Source: Moraxella sp.
Lineage (GTDB): Bacteria; Pseudomonadota; Gammaproteobacteria; Pseudomonadales; Moraxellaceae
Assembly: GCF_030525845.1 (NCBI RefSeq)
Contig: NZ_JAUNDY010000014.1
Coordinates: 1 to 47,103, forward strand
Length of the DNA stretch: 47,103 nt
Reading direction: 5' to 3'
The notes under the pieces: model-generated
What the model was told of the DNA's origin: nothing
The model's database searches: none
Seen by the model: only the letters and a program-made list of their open reading frames with translations
In this document: in pieces, positions 27,149-35,127 of the stretch
How the letters are laid out: each line of letters opens with the position of its first letter
Numbering within the stretch: the stretch's first letter is position 1
Translations under genes and position numbers: made by a program

Positions 27149-27979
27149 ATGACGGATTTTTTGGCATTAGACGGTAAAAGCATTGTCTTTATCGGTGGTG
27201 GCAACATGGCAGGGGCGATGATTGGTGGACTTATAAACGCCAGAGACTCACATGAGTTGAATTTGACCATCGGCGTCTCTGATAAGCACACAGATAAACT
27301 GGCACATTTTGCCAAACAAGGCGTACAGACTGCCATGCCTGACACCGCCCACACACTGATTGAAAAAGCTGATGTGGTGGTGCTTGCGGTTAAGCCCCAA
27401 GTACTGGCTGATGTCGCCCCCACGCTTGCCCCTTATTTGGCAGATAAGTTGGTTTTGTCAGTACTGGCAGGTGTGAGTGTGGCGACATTGACAAATGCTT
27501 TGGGAACAGCTCATGTGGTGCGTGCCATGCCAAACCTACCTGCTTCTGTTGGGGCTGGGGCGACAGGATTGTACGCTTCTGCTGATATTAATGAGGGGAG
27601 CCGTGCGATATGCGAGGCAATCATGTCAAGCTGTGGCGTGGCGGTATGGGTGGCAGATGAGGATAAGCTCCATGCAGTTACAGCGGTGTCAGGCTCTGCA
27701 CCTGCCTACTTTTTTTATGTGTTAGAACACATGACCTCAGAAGCGGTGGCGATGGGATTACCTGTCGATGTCGCACACAAGCTTGCTGTACAAAGCATGA
27801 TTGGGGCAGGTCTACTTGCCAGACATGGTAATCCCACCGCCTTGCGTGAGGCAGTTACCTCAAAAGGTGGCACAACCGCACAAGCAATCAACTCTTTAAG
27901 CCATGACGATGTCGGCGGTGCGTTTGGGCGTGCGATGAGAGCGTGCTACGAGCGAAGTGTGGAGCTAGGAAAACTATAA
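27149..27979 (+). CDS. proC: Pyrroline-5-carboxylate reductase
   Basis: ProC reduces pyrroline-5-carboxylate to proline with NAD(P)H. The 276-residue protein begins its Rossmann fold with IVFIGGGNMAGAMIGGL (about 11-27), followed by VLAVKPQVL and VRAMPNLPASVGAGATGLY. It closes with the family signature LREAVTSKGGTTAQAI near residues 231-246. It is followed after 53 bases by a yggT-family gene, a very common bacterial pairing. Confidence 0.95.
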   Translation: MTDFLALDGKSIVFIGGGNMAGAMIGGLINARDSHELNLTIGVSDKHTDKLAHFAKQGVQTAMPDTAHTLIEKADVVVLAVKPQVLADVAPTLAPYLADKLVLSVLAGVSVATLTNALGTAHVVRAMPNLPASVGAGATGLYASADINEGSRAICEAIMSSCGVAVWVADEDKLHAVTAVSGSAPAYFFYVLEHMTSEAVAMGLPVDVAHKLAVQSMIGAGLLARHGNPTALREAVTSKGGTTAQAINSLSHDDVGGAFGRAMRACYERSVELGKL

Positions 27980-28032
27980 TCATCGCCCATTAGACAATTT
28001 TAATCATTAATAAAACCAAGTTAAAACCACTT

Positions 28033-28602
28033 ATGAATCAGCCGATTACCATTTTATTTAATATTGTTGTCAATTTTGCCTTAATCATTTGTTTTTTAAG
28101 GTTCATGTTTCAGTTTGCCGAGATTGATAAGCACCACCCCTACGCCAAAGTTACCTACACGCTCTCAGCCATCGTAACAGTATTTGGGCGGATTTTTCCT
28201 GATTTGTCCAAAGGTCGATTTAGCACCTCTGCGGTGGTTTTGATGATTTTGCTGACTTTTATTAAAATTGCAGGCATGGCGAGCATTCTGGGTAAGAGCA
28301 TTACCCCCCTAGTACTGTTTTTAAGTGGCACACTCACAGCGATACTCTCACTCATTGACATGTTTCAGTACATCATCATCGCATCTGTCATCATCAGCTG
28401 GATTATCATGCTTGCTCAGGTCATGCACCCACTCATGGACCTCATCACACAGATGGCAGAACCCATCGTTGCTCCATTTCGTAAAATCACCCCCAATTTA
28501 GGCATGTTCGATTTCTCAACTTTGGTGGCGATTTTGGCGTTATCACTCTTAGAGATTATCATTCGAATCATCGGTGGAAATATCTTACACATGCTAACCT
28601 AG
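28033..28602 (+). CDS. yggT: YggT-family integral membrane protein
   Basis: A 189-residue inner-membrane protein made of two YggT repeats, each a pair of hydrophobic helices (about 7-28 and 63-85; about 90-112 and 116-140, with a last helix near 165-185). The second repeat has the typical MHPLMDLITQMAEPIVAPFRKITPNLG sequence. Family members have been tied to cell-division site or osmotic functions, but the molecular role is not settled. Position after proC is conserved in many bacteria. Confidence 0.88.
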   Translation: MNQPITILFNIVVNFALIICFLRFMFQFAEIDKHHPYAKVTYTLSAIVTVFGRIFPDLSKGRFSTSAVVLMILLTFIKIAGMASILGKSITPLVLFLSGTLTAILSLIDMFQYIIIASVIISWIIMLAQVMHPLMDLITQMAEPIVAPFRKITPNLGMFDFSTLVAILALSLLEIIIRIIGGNILHMLT

Positions 28603-28611
28603 CACCAAAAA

Positions 28612-28641
28612 ACAAAAATCGGCAACAAGTCCGATTTTTGT
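28612..28641. terminator. Bidirectional terminator between yggT and ribB
   Basis: ACAAAAATCGG (28612-28622) and CCGATTTTTGT (28631-28641) form a perfect 11-pair stem with an 8-base loop. A and T runs flank both sides between two converging genes. Confidence 0.82.
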
Positions 28642-28664
28642 GTAAATAAAGGATAGAAAATGAG

Positions 28665-29753
28665 TTAATTTTTCTCGACCATCTCCACGATGTTTAGGTT
28701 AAAGCCAGAGATGTTAAACCTCGCCGAACTTGACAAAAGTCGCATGTCACTCACGCCAAGCAGTCGTAAAATCTGCGACCCCACGCCGATGGTGCGATAT
28801 GGCTCGCTCCCCTCATGAACGCTTGCCCCTGTGTTTGCCTTATCCAACGCACCACTCACATCAAGGGCTTGACCACCATCTATCCACACGAAAACGCCCT
28901 GCTCACTACCAGCAATCTCACGCAGAGCCGATTGCATGTCCCAACCACCCTTTATGGTCGCCCCAAACAAATCTTTTAAGGGATTTAGGCTATGTACTCG
29001 CACGGTACTGACACCGTTTTTTGGGTCGCCTTTGACTAGGGCGATGTGGGTTTCGCTTGCCCCATATTCTCTAAAACGGTGCAAATCAAAAGTGCCAAAT
29101 TCGGTATCTAACGTACCACTATCAACCAGCTCAACGGTTTGTTCGTTGGTCATGCGATAATGAATGAGGTCAGCAATCGTGCCAATTTTTAGCCCATGCT
29201 CTTTGGCAAATATCTCTAAATCATCACGGCGTGCCATCTCGCCATTTTCTTTGATGATTTCACAAATCACAGCGGAGGGTTCAAGCCCTGCCAGCCGTGC
29301 CAAATCACAGCCAGCCTCTGTATGCCCTGCTCTGTGCAAGACACCGCCTTTTTTGGCGATGATGGGGAAAATATGACCAGGGCTGACAATGTCGGTAGGC
29401 TTGGCATAAGGAGCGATGGCTCTTTGGATAGTCAATGCCCTATCAGCTGCCGAGATGCCTGTGGTTACACCCTCAGCGGCTTCGATGGAGACAGTAAAGT
29501 TGGTGCTAAACTGCGAGCCGTTTTTATCACTCATCAGCCCCAAGTTTAGCTGTTTTGCACGCTCCTGCGTGATGGTAAGACACACCAAACCTCGTGCATG
29601 TGTAATCATAAAATTAATCGCCTCAGCACTGATGTGGCTGGATGCAATGACGATATCGCCTTCGTTTTCACGGTCTTCATCGTCCATTAAAATCACCATC
29701 TTACCTGCTTTGATGTCGGCGATAAGCTCTTGGGCGGTGTTTAAGGTTGCCAT
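28665..29753 (-). CDS. ribB: 3,4-dihydroxy-2-butanone-4-phosphate synthase with degenerate GTP cyclohydrolase II-like domain
   Basis: RibB converts ribulose 5-phosphate to the four-carbon unit of riboflavin. The first 200 residues are a complete DHBP synthase domain: DDEDRENEGD near 24-33 (metal and substrate site), FMITHARGLVCL, and HTEAGCDLARLAG near 148-160. Residues 205-362 follow the GTP cyclohydrolase II fold, but the zinc motif (C-x2-GD-x8-C-x-C in true RibA) has become SLNPLKDLFGATIKGG with no cysteine. So only the RibB activity is expected and a separate ribA must exist elsewhere. The same degenerate layout is known in Pseudomonas RibB. No FMN riboswitch is visible upstream. Confidence 0.9.
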   Translation of the reverse strand: MATLNTAQELIADIKAGKMVILMDDEDRENEGDIVIASSHISAEAINFMITHARGLVCLTITQERAKQLNLGLMSDKNGSQFSTNFTVSIEAAEGVTTGISAADRALTIQRAIAPYAKPTDIVSPGHIFPIIAKKGGVLHRAGHTEAGCDLARLAGLEPSAVICEIIKENGEMARRDDLEIFAKEHGLKIGTIADLIHYRMTNEQTVELVDSGTLDTEFGTFDLHRFREYGASETHIALVKGDPKNGVSTVRVHSLNPLKDLFGATIKGGWDMQSALREIAGSEQGVFVWIDGGQALDVSGALDKANTGASVHEGSEPYRTIGVGSQILRLLGVSDMRLLSSSARFNISGFNLNIVEMVEKN

Positions 29754-29885
29754 AAATCATCTCTTTTTAAAATTTGCCCTTTAATGGGGGCATATTTAAT
29801 GGATTAAAGTAAAAAAATAAAAATGATGACTTTAATTTTTGGCATGTTTTGTTACAATAACCAAAATTTTAGCAGTCATACCATC

Positions 29886-30833
29886 ATGAGCAAAGTTCGT
29901 GCCACCAAACCACGCCTACCATCATTAACCACCACCGAATCCGACCCAGAATTTTTGACACAATTTCGCATCAATATGCTTGCTCGTGGGCTATCTACTC
30001 GCACACGCAATGCCTACATCAGGGATTTGCGAATTTGTATGGCAAGCTCGCCCACTCCTCTACCAAAATGGCAAGAGACGCATGTGGCGTCATGCCTAGT
30101 GTACCTACAAGGGCAAGGCAAATCTCCCAGAACACAGGTGCGAGTGCTTGCAAGCCTGCGTCAGTTTTTTTTGTGGCAAGTGGGCGAGGGCTTTCGTGAT
30201 GATAATCCCTGCCAAAACATCAAAAACCCCAAAACCGACAAGCCCCTCCCCAAAACCCTAAGCGAAAACGACATCACTCGGCTACTAAACTCGCCTGACA
30301 CCACTACGATTTTGGGACTTCGTGATAAAGCCATGCTAGAAGTCATGTATGCGTGCGGTCTGCGTGTCTCAGAGCTGGTCAATCTCTCGCTTAGCGAACT
30401 CAACATGAACGCAGGCTGGCTACAAATCACAGGCAAGGGTAACAAAACCAGACTGATTCCACTAGGCGAATACGCCCTAAATGCCCTCAATGATTACCTT
30501 GCTCATCGCCATGAGCTGACCTTAGGCAAAAGCGGACAATTGTCAGACACAGAATGTCAGGCGGTGTTTTTGACTGAGCAAGGAGGCTACATGACAAGAC
30601 ATAATTTTTGGCATTTAATCAAAAAATACGCAACATGGGCAAACATCGCCATCGACATCTCGCCTCACACGCTCCGCCATGCTTTTGCCACACACCTACT
30701 CAATCATGGAGCTGACTTACGCAGTGTTCAGCTTTTGCTGGGGCACAGCGACTTATCCACCACGCAGATTTATACCCATGTCGCCACAGCCAGACTGCAA
30801 ACTCTGCATGCCGAGCATCACCCCAGAGGCTAA
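29886..30833 (+). CDS. xerD: Site-specific tyrosine recombinase XerD
   Basis: XerD acts with XerC at dif to resolve chromosome dimers. The 315-residue protein has the core-binding domain (about 20-105; FRINMLARGLSTRTRNAYIRDL) and the catalytic domain with all expected residues: Arg in ACGLRVSELV, Lys in ITGKGNKTRLIPLG, HTLRHAFATHLL, LLGHSDLSTTQIYTHV with His and the nucleophile Tyr. I chose ATG 29886 (MSKVRATKP); the longer frame from 29823 adds 21 residues unlike the family. XerD is preferred over XerC because of the QTRRNALSAL-like GKSPRTQVRVLASLRQFF block; the split is moderately sure. The end overlaps avtA (convergent) by 4 bases. Confidence 0.87.
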   Translation: MSKVRATKPRLPSLTTTESDPEFLTQFRINMLARGLSTRTRNAYIRDLRICMASSPTPLPKWQETHVASCLVYLQGQGKSPRTQVRVLASLRQFFLWQVGEGFRDDNPCQNIKNPKTDKPLPKTLSENDITRLLNSPDTTTILGLRDKAMLEVMYACGLRVSELVNLSLSELNMNAGWLQITGKGNKTRLIPLGEYALNALNDYLAHRHELTLGKSGQLSDTECQAVFLTEQGGYMTRHNFWHLIKKYATWANIAIDISPHTLRHAFATHLLNHGADLRSVQLLLGHSDLSTTQIYTHVATARLQTLHAEHHPRG

Positions 30834-32128
30834 ATACCGTAGGCTTCTTTGACGGTCTTAGCGATGACTGCAATGCCCTGTTCTAGCACCTCATCTGATT
30901 GGGCGATACTCATGCGAATGCACTCATGAGCATGCCTAAACTCACTAATATCCACTCCCACAAAAAAATGTTCGCCTGGTATAATCAGCGTGCCTTGTTG
31001 TTTTAGTCTCTCGTACAGCTCTTGGGTACTGATGGGCAGCCCCTCAAACCAAATCCACAAAAATATCGCCCCTTCTGGCTTGTGGATTTTTACCTGTGGT
31101 AAATCGCCAAAAGCTTGCTTTAATAGACAAATGGCGGTATTTGCTTGTTTTTTATAAAACGGACGGATATGCTCTAAGGATAGTGATTTTAGGCGGTCAT
31201 CACGCAAAAGCGGTGCGGCAATCGCACCCCCAAAACGACTTGGGGCAAGATTAACGATGGCATTTAGACTGCTGATGGCTTTGATGATGTCAGGACGTGC
31301 CACCACAATGCCAGTTCTTACCCCAGCAAGCCCTATCTTTGACAAACTAAAACACAAGATAATGTTATCATGCCATGTCAGCATCGCATGACTATGAATG
31401 ATATTAGGAAAAGGCATGCCATAGGCATTGTCAATGATGAGCGGAATGTCATACTGCTGGGCGATGGCATCTAACCGTACCATTTCGTCGTCGGTTAGGA
31501 CATTGCCTGTGGGGTTGGTGGGGCGAGAGACACAAATCGCTCCGATTTTATTGTTTTTAAGTTCATCTAAATTCTCCAACGCCTCAAAATCCACCACGTA
31601 CTTAAAAAATCCCGCCTGTCCATCATGCTCACAAAGTTGGATATGAGGCTTGATGCCAATAAAATGCTTGCCCGCCACATGAGCATCGGCATAGCCCACA
31701 TACTCAGGTGTCAAGGGCAATAAAATGGATTTATCGCCATCATCAAACGCACCCCCAAATAAATTAAACAAATAAAAAAAGGCGTTTTGCGAGCCGTTGG
31801 TTAGAGCGATATTATCCTTTGTGATGTGCCAATCATAATGACGATTAAAAAACGCCACCAACGCCTCAATAAACTTAGCATCCCCTTGCGGTGTCGAATA
31901 ATTACCCACGCTGTCTAGGGCGATGTTTTTGGCGGTGTCTTGCTCGCTTTGGACGATGTTGCCTAACACCTCATGATACACCCTGCTAACCTCCTCGATG
32001 TAAGCAGGGTTGCCACCGCCTAGCATGTTGATGGGCTTGTTGCTGTTTAGGGCATTGCCCAAATCGTCCATGAGTTGCAAAATACCGCTGTTTTGGGTGA
32101 ATTTTTTACCAAATTTTGAAAAATGCAT
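30830..32128 (-). CDS. avtA: Valine-pyruvate aminotransferase
   Basis: AvtA is a PLP-dependent class I/II aminotransferase that makes valine or alanine by transfer between valine and pyruvate. The 432-residue protein begins MHFSKFGKKFTQNSGILQLM, the family's distinctive N-terminus, followed by MLGGGNPAYI. Further blocks are NGSQNAFFYLFN, CVSRPTNPTGNVLTD, and the PLP lysine in CFSLSKIGLAGVRTGI. The longer open frame to 32389 would add 87 residues and run over the start of the divergent methyltransferase gene, so ATG 32128 is preferred. Confidence 0.92.
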   Translation of the reverse strand: MHFSKFGKKFTQNSGILQLMDDLGNALNSNKPINMLGGGNPAYIEEVSRVYHEVLGNIVQSEQDTAKNIALDSVGNYSTPQGDAKFIEALVAFFNRHYDWHITKDNIALTNGSQNAFFYLFNLFGGAFDDGDKSILLPLTPEYVGYADAHVAGKHFIGIKPHIQLCEHDGQAGFFKYVVDFEALENLDELKNNKIGAICVSRPTNPTGNVLTDDEMVRLDAIAQQYDIPLIIDNAYGMPFPNIIHSHAMLTWHDNIILCFSLSKIGLAGVRTGIVVARPDIIKAISSLNAIVNLAPSRFGGAIAAPLLRDDRLKSLSLEHIRPFYKKQANTAICLLKQAFGDLPQVKIHKPEGAIFLWIWFEGLPISTQELYERLKQQGTLIIPGEHFFVGVDISEFRHAHECIRMSIAQSDEVLEQGIAVIAKTVKEAYGI

Positions 32129-32240
32129 GATTGAACCCCAGATGAGAAATGGGGCTATTTTAACATTTTTCTTGGGGCGTTGTCTTGTTTTGAGGGTGGA
32201 TTGGGTTATAATATGGCAATTTTTATGACTTGGAAAAATC

Positions 32241-32846
32241 ATGCACATCATTGACCCAGTTTTATTAGAAAAATCAAATGCTTGGCGAAAGGATATCAGC
32301 TTTACCCAAGAAGTTTTGGGTAAACCCTTTACCTTTAACAGCACTTGGGGGGTTTTTAGCCCTGAAAAGCTGGACGAAGGTAGCCTCATGCTTCTTGATT
32401 ATATTGATTTTAAGGCAGACGATAACTCCATTGATTTAGGCTGTGGTGTGGGCGTGCTGGGCATGACTGCCAGCCGTGAATGCCCAAAGGGTCAACATTT
32501 GCTCATTGATAAAGACTTTGTGGCGGTGGAGTACGCTCGCCTAAATTGCCAAAAAAATGGGCTGACCAATACCGAAGTCATGCTCTCCAACGGCTTTGCT
32601 CATGTACCAAAAGAGCGAAAATTTAGCCTTGTGATGAGCAATCTACCTGCCAAAGCGAGCAAAGAACAGCATTATCTGTATCTACTAGATGCCTATGAAC
32701 GCATGGAAGTGGGTGGGCGATTTTATGTTGTTACCATCAATGGGCTTAGGGATTTTATGAAACGCTCGTTTAGTGAAGTCTTTGGTAATGCCGATAAACT
32801 AAAACAAGGCAAGACTTACACAGTAACGGTGGCAGTCAAAGAATAA
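32241..32846 (+). CDS. Class I SAM-dependent methyltransferase (RsmC-like small methyltransferase)
   Basis: A 201-residue single-domain methyltransferase. Motif I is DLGCGVGVLGM (about 67-77), an acidic residue follows in LLIDKDF, and the catalytic motif reads SNLPAK (about 132-137), a variant of the N-P-P motif seen in RsmC/RlmG rRNA guanine methyltransferases. The N-terminal strand FNSTWGVFSPEKLDEGS resembles the RsmC C-terminal half, so a duplicated N-terminal domain is absent. An RNA base target is likely but not proven. The gene converges with the DUF1615 lipoprotein gene with 3 bases between. Confidence 0.75.
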   Translation: MHIIDPVLLEKSNAWRKDISFTQEVLGKPFTFNSTWGVFSPEKLDEGSLMLLDYIDFKADDNSIDLGCGVGVLGMTASRECPKGQHLLIDKDFVAVEYARLNCQKNGLTNTEVMLSNGFAHVPKERKFSLVMSNLPAKASKEQHYLYLLDAYERMEVGGRFYVVTINGLRDFMKRSFSEVFGNADKLKQGKTYTVTVAVKE

Positions 32847-32849
32847 ACA

Positions 32850-34001
32850 CTAAGGCAACTTATCCGCCAGCGTCATGCACGCTTCATAACGGCGATTGAC
32901 GTTGGTGGCATACCAGTTGGTATTTTTATCCTGTTTCATCTTGGTGCTACTGATGACCACCTCTGGCATGATGGCATAAGTGGGCTGTCTTTGGTATTTG
33001 GCAACAAACATCTCATTGACCGCAGTGTAGGTGGCCGTGGTCTCAAAACTTGCCTTTTTTTCTTTTTTTAGGTCATGGCGGATTTGGGCGGGCGATAGCG
33101 GTGTTTTAGCGGTGGCAAGTAGCTTAACCAAGGCTCGCTCCGTCTGCGAAGTTTGGGAGCTGATACCGCTACCGCTGTATATCAATAAATCTCCATCTAA
33201 CGCCAAACGCTCCCCTGTCAGGCTTGCCACACGTTTTTGAAAAGCGGCGTTACGACTAGAATACACCCCAGAATTATAATCTGCAAAACGATATAAGGGC
33301 TTATCATAATTGGCTTCATATTTCATCAGTCTATGAATGCCATAATACAACCCCCCATACTGTCCATATAGGTCAGCACGAAGGGTGCGGTCATTCATGT
33401 TCGCTCGCCTGTTAGCACGAGCATAGTTAATATGCACCTGCATAGAACCTAGTGTGGTGATGGGGTTTAGGCGTTCGTCCACACTCTCGCCAGTCATCTT
33501 AGTGAGTGTGTTTAGCCCTGAGACCTTATAGGTGCTCGCAAAATGGTCAAAAATCCGCCAGTATAGCTCATCGAGTTCTTTTTCGGTTTTTACCGCCTTA
33601 ATCTGACTCATGAAATTTCGCTCTTTGGTGGGGGCGGTGGCAAGCATGGTACGAAACACGCCTGCAAGTGGCTTACCAAGTTTGGATTCTAATTTTTCAT
33701 CAATGGCTTTTAGGGAAACCTCTCCTAAATTTGGGACGGCAGGGTTGGCATGAAAATTGGATTCTTGGTCAATGACAGCGATGACGGTGCAGATGTTTTG
33801 CTTGTCTTTATGCAGTTTTAATTCATCAAAAACCGATGCGATGTCTGATGCCCAGCTTGCCTTATCCTGCGAGCGAGAAGGCATGATTTTGGCGATGTCA
33901 GCAGTAGAGAGTGTTGGCGTGGTTGGCACTTCATCGGTGCAAGCACTTAGCACACCCGCCAAAGACAACACAACTGGCAAAAAACAGCGATTTTTTATCA
34001 T
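32850..34001 (-). CDS. DUF1615-family lipoprotein, lysozyme-like
   Basis: A 383-residue lipoprotein. I chose ATG 34001 (MIKNRCFLPVVLSLAGVLSAC) because it gives a clean signal with lipobox LSAC (Cys21) and has GGAGG upstream; a longer frame would overlap tesB. The mature protein has the DUF1615 pattern: NICTVIAVIDQESNFHANPAVPNLGE, in which the Glu of QESNF sits where lytic transglycosylases have their catalytic acid, and later SMQVHINYA and YYGIHRLMKYEANYD. A role in peptidoglycan is suggested by this resemblance but is inference. No enzymatic assignment is known to me. Confidence 0.8.
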   Translation of the reverse strand: MIKNRCFLPVVLSLAGVLSACTDEVPTTPTLSTADIAKIMPSRSQDKASWASDIASVFDELKLHKDKQNICTVIAVIDQESNFHANPAVPNLGEVSLKAIDEKLESKLGKPLAGVFRTMLATAPTKERNFMSQIKAVKTEKELDELYWRIFDHFASTYKVSGLNTLTKMTGESVDERLNPITTLGSMQVHINYARANRRANMNDRTLRADLYGQYGGLYYGIHRLMKYEANYDKPLYRFADYNSGVYSSRNAAFQKRVASLTGERLALDGDLLIYSGSGISSQTSQTERALVKLLATAKTPLSPAQIRHDLKKEKKASFETTATYTAVNEMFVAKYQRQPTYAIMPEVVISSTKMKQDKNTNWYATNVNRRYEACMTLADKLP

Positions 34002-34038
34002 CACAGCCTCCACAATAAATTTAGACCAAACCGCCCAT

Positions 34039-34974
34039 CTAGGAAGTCGTGGTGTAGCATTCTGCATCAATGAGCCTCATTAGACCCTCTTGCTGGGTGG
34101 TGGCGACAAGCCTACCATCTTGCCAAAACTGTCCGTGATTTAGCCCCTTAGCATGACTTGTGGTATCGCTCCACATGTCGTACAACAGCCACTCATTGAT
34201 GTCAAAGGGGCGATGAAAATGCATGCTGTGGTCGATACTCGCCACTTGTAGCCCTTTGGTCATATAACTAAGCCCATGAGACATCAGCCCTGTCCCCACC
34301 AAATAAAAGTCCGAAGCAAACGCAAGCAGAGCCTGATGGATAGCCACAGGTTTATCACCTAGACCATTTACCCTAAGCCAATTGGCTTGGCGTGGTCGCA
34401 TGGGCTTGGGGTGTATGGGATCTCTTGGTTCAACAGGCTTTATCTCAATATGTCGTTTACGCAGATAACGCATTTTTAGAGCCTCTGGAATCTTACCGAC
34501 ATGCTCATCTTTGAGTTCTTGTTCGTTTTTTAGGGTGTCAGGGTGCGGATAGATGGGCATTGGCTCTTGATAATCTAACCCACCCTCCATTGGCGAAAAT
34601 GACGCAATCATACTAAAAATAACCTGCTCAGTCGTGCCTAAGTCAGGATTGGCTGGGTCGATTGGGACATTTTGTACCGCCACTATCTCCCTTGCCGACA
34701 GACTTCTGCCATCTCGTAGACGGCGAACTTGATAAATAACGGGCAGTCTGACATCGCCCCCTCTTAAAAAATACCCATGAAAACTATGACATGGCTTATC
34801 CTCCACCAGCGTCAAAGCCCCTGCCATCATCGCTTGGGCAAGCACCTGACCGCCAAATACCCTCGCCCCCACATAGTCAAAACTGGGTGCTTGATACACA
34901 TTAGGAGCAAGCTCGGTAAGCGTTAGTGTATTCATCAAATCATCAATCAGGCTTTGTTGGGTGGCGTTCGGCAT
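34039..34974 (-). CDS. tesB: Acyl-CoA thioesterase II
   Basis: TesB hydrolyses medium- to long-chain acyl-CoA. The 311-residue protein is a double hot-dog thioesterase: the first half holds YVGARVFGGQVLAQAMMAG (about 34-52) and CHSFHGYFLRGGD, the second half KGLQVASIDHSMHFHRPFDINEWLLYD with the catalytic Asp in ASIDHS. The ATG at 34974 has GGA upstream; an earlier TTG at 34986 is less likely. It is 37 bases upstream of the DUF1615 gene on the same strand, and divergent from plsB, another acyl-chain enzyme. Confidence 0.93.
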   Translation of the reverse strand: MPNATQQSLIDDLMNTLTLTELAPNVYQAPSFDYVGARVFGGQVLAQAMMAGALTLVEDKPCHSFHGYFLRGGDVRLPVIYQVRRLRDGRSLSAREIVAVQNVPIDPANPDLGTTEQVIFSMIASFSPMEGGLDYQEPMPIYPHPDTLKNEQELKDEHVGKIPEALKMRYLRKRHIEIKPVEPRDPIHPKPMRPRQANWLRVNGLGDKPVAIHQALLAFASDFYLVGTGLMSHGLSYMTKGLQVASIDHSMHFHRPFDINEWLLYDMWSDTTSHAKGLNHGQFWQDGRLVATTQQEGLMRLIDAECYTTTS

Positions 34975-35127
34975 AAGATTTTCCAAATAAAAATTAAGCT
35001 TTTTAAGTATAACAAATTTTTTATCTATTTTTTATTTAAAAATGGTAAAATAAATTAAGGCATGCTAAGTATTTATTGCACAAGTTTGCAGTACGCTATT
35101 TTTTATTTTTAAATCATGTGATGTTTT

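Noticed and set aside
29754-29885. Possible FMN riboswitch ahead of ribB
   Set aside because: The gap to xerD is only about 130 bases, is A/T-rich and lacks the conserved RFN-element blocks. Nothing supports a riboswitch.
32129-32389. N-terminal extension of avtA to 32389
   Set aside because: It adds 87 unconserved residues and crosses the start of the divergent methyltransferase gene; the family's N-terminus begins at 32128.
34002-34070. Upstream start for the DUF1615 lipoprotein at 34070
   Set aside because: It would overlap tesB and bury the lipoprotein signal; the ATG at 34001 has a strong ribosome site and a clean lipobox.
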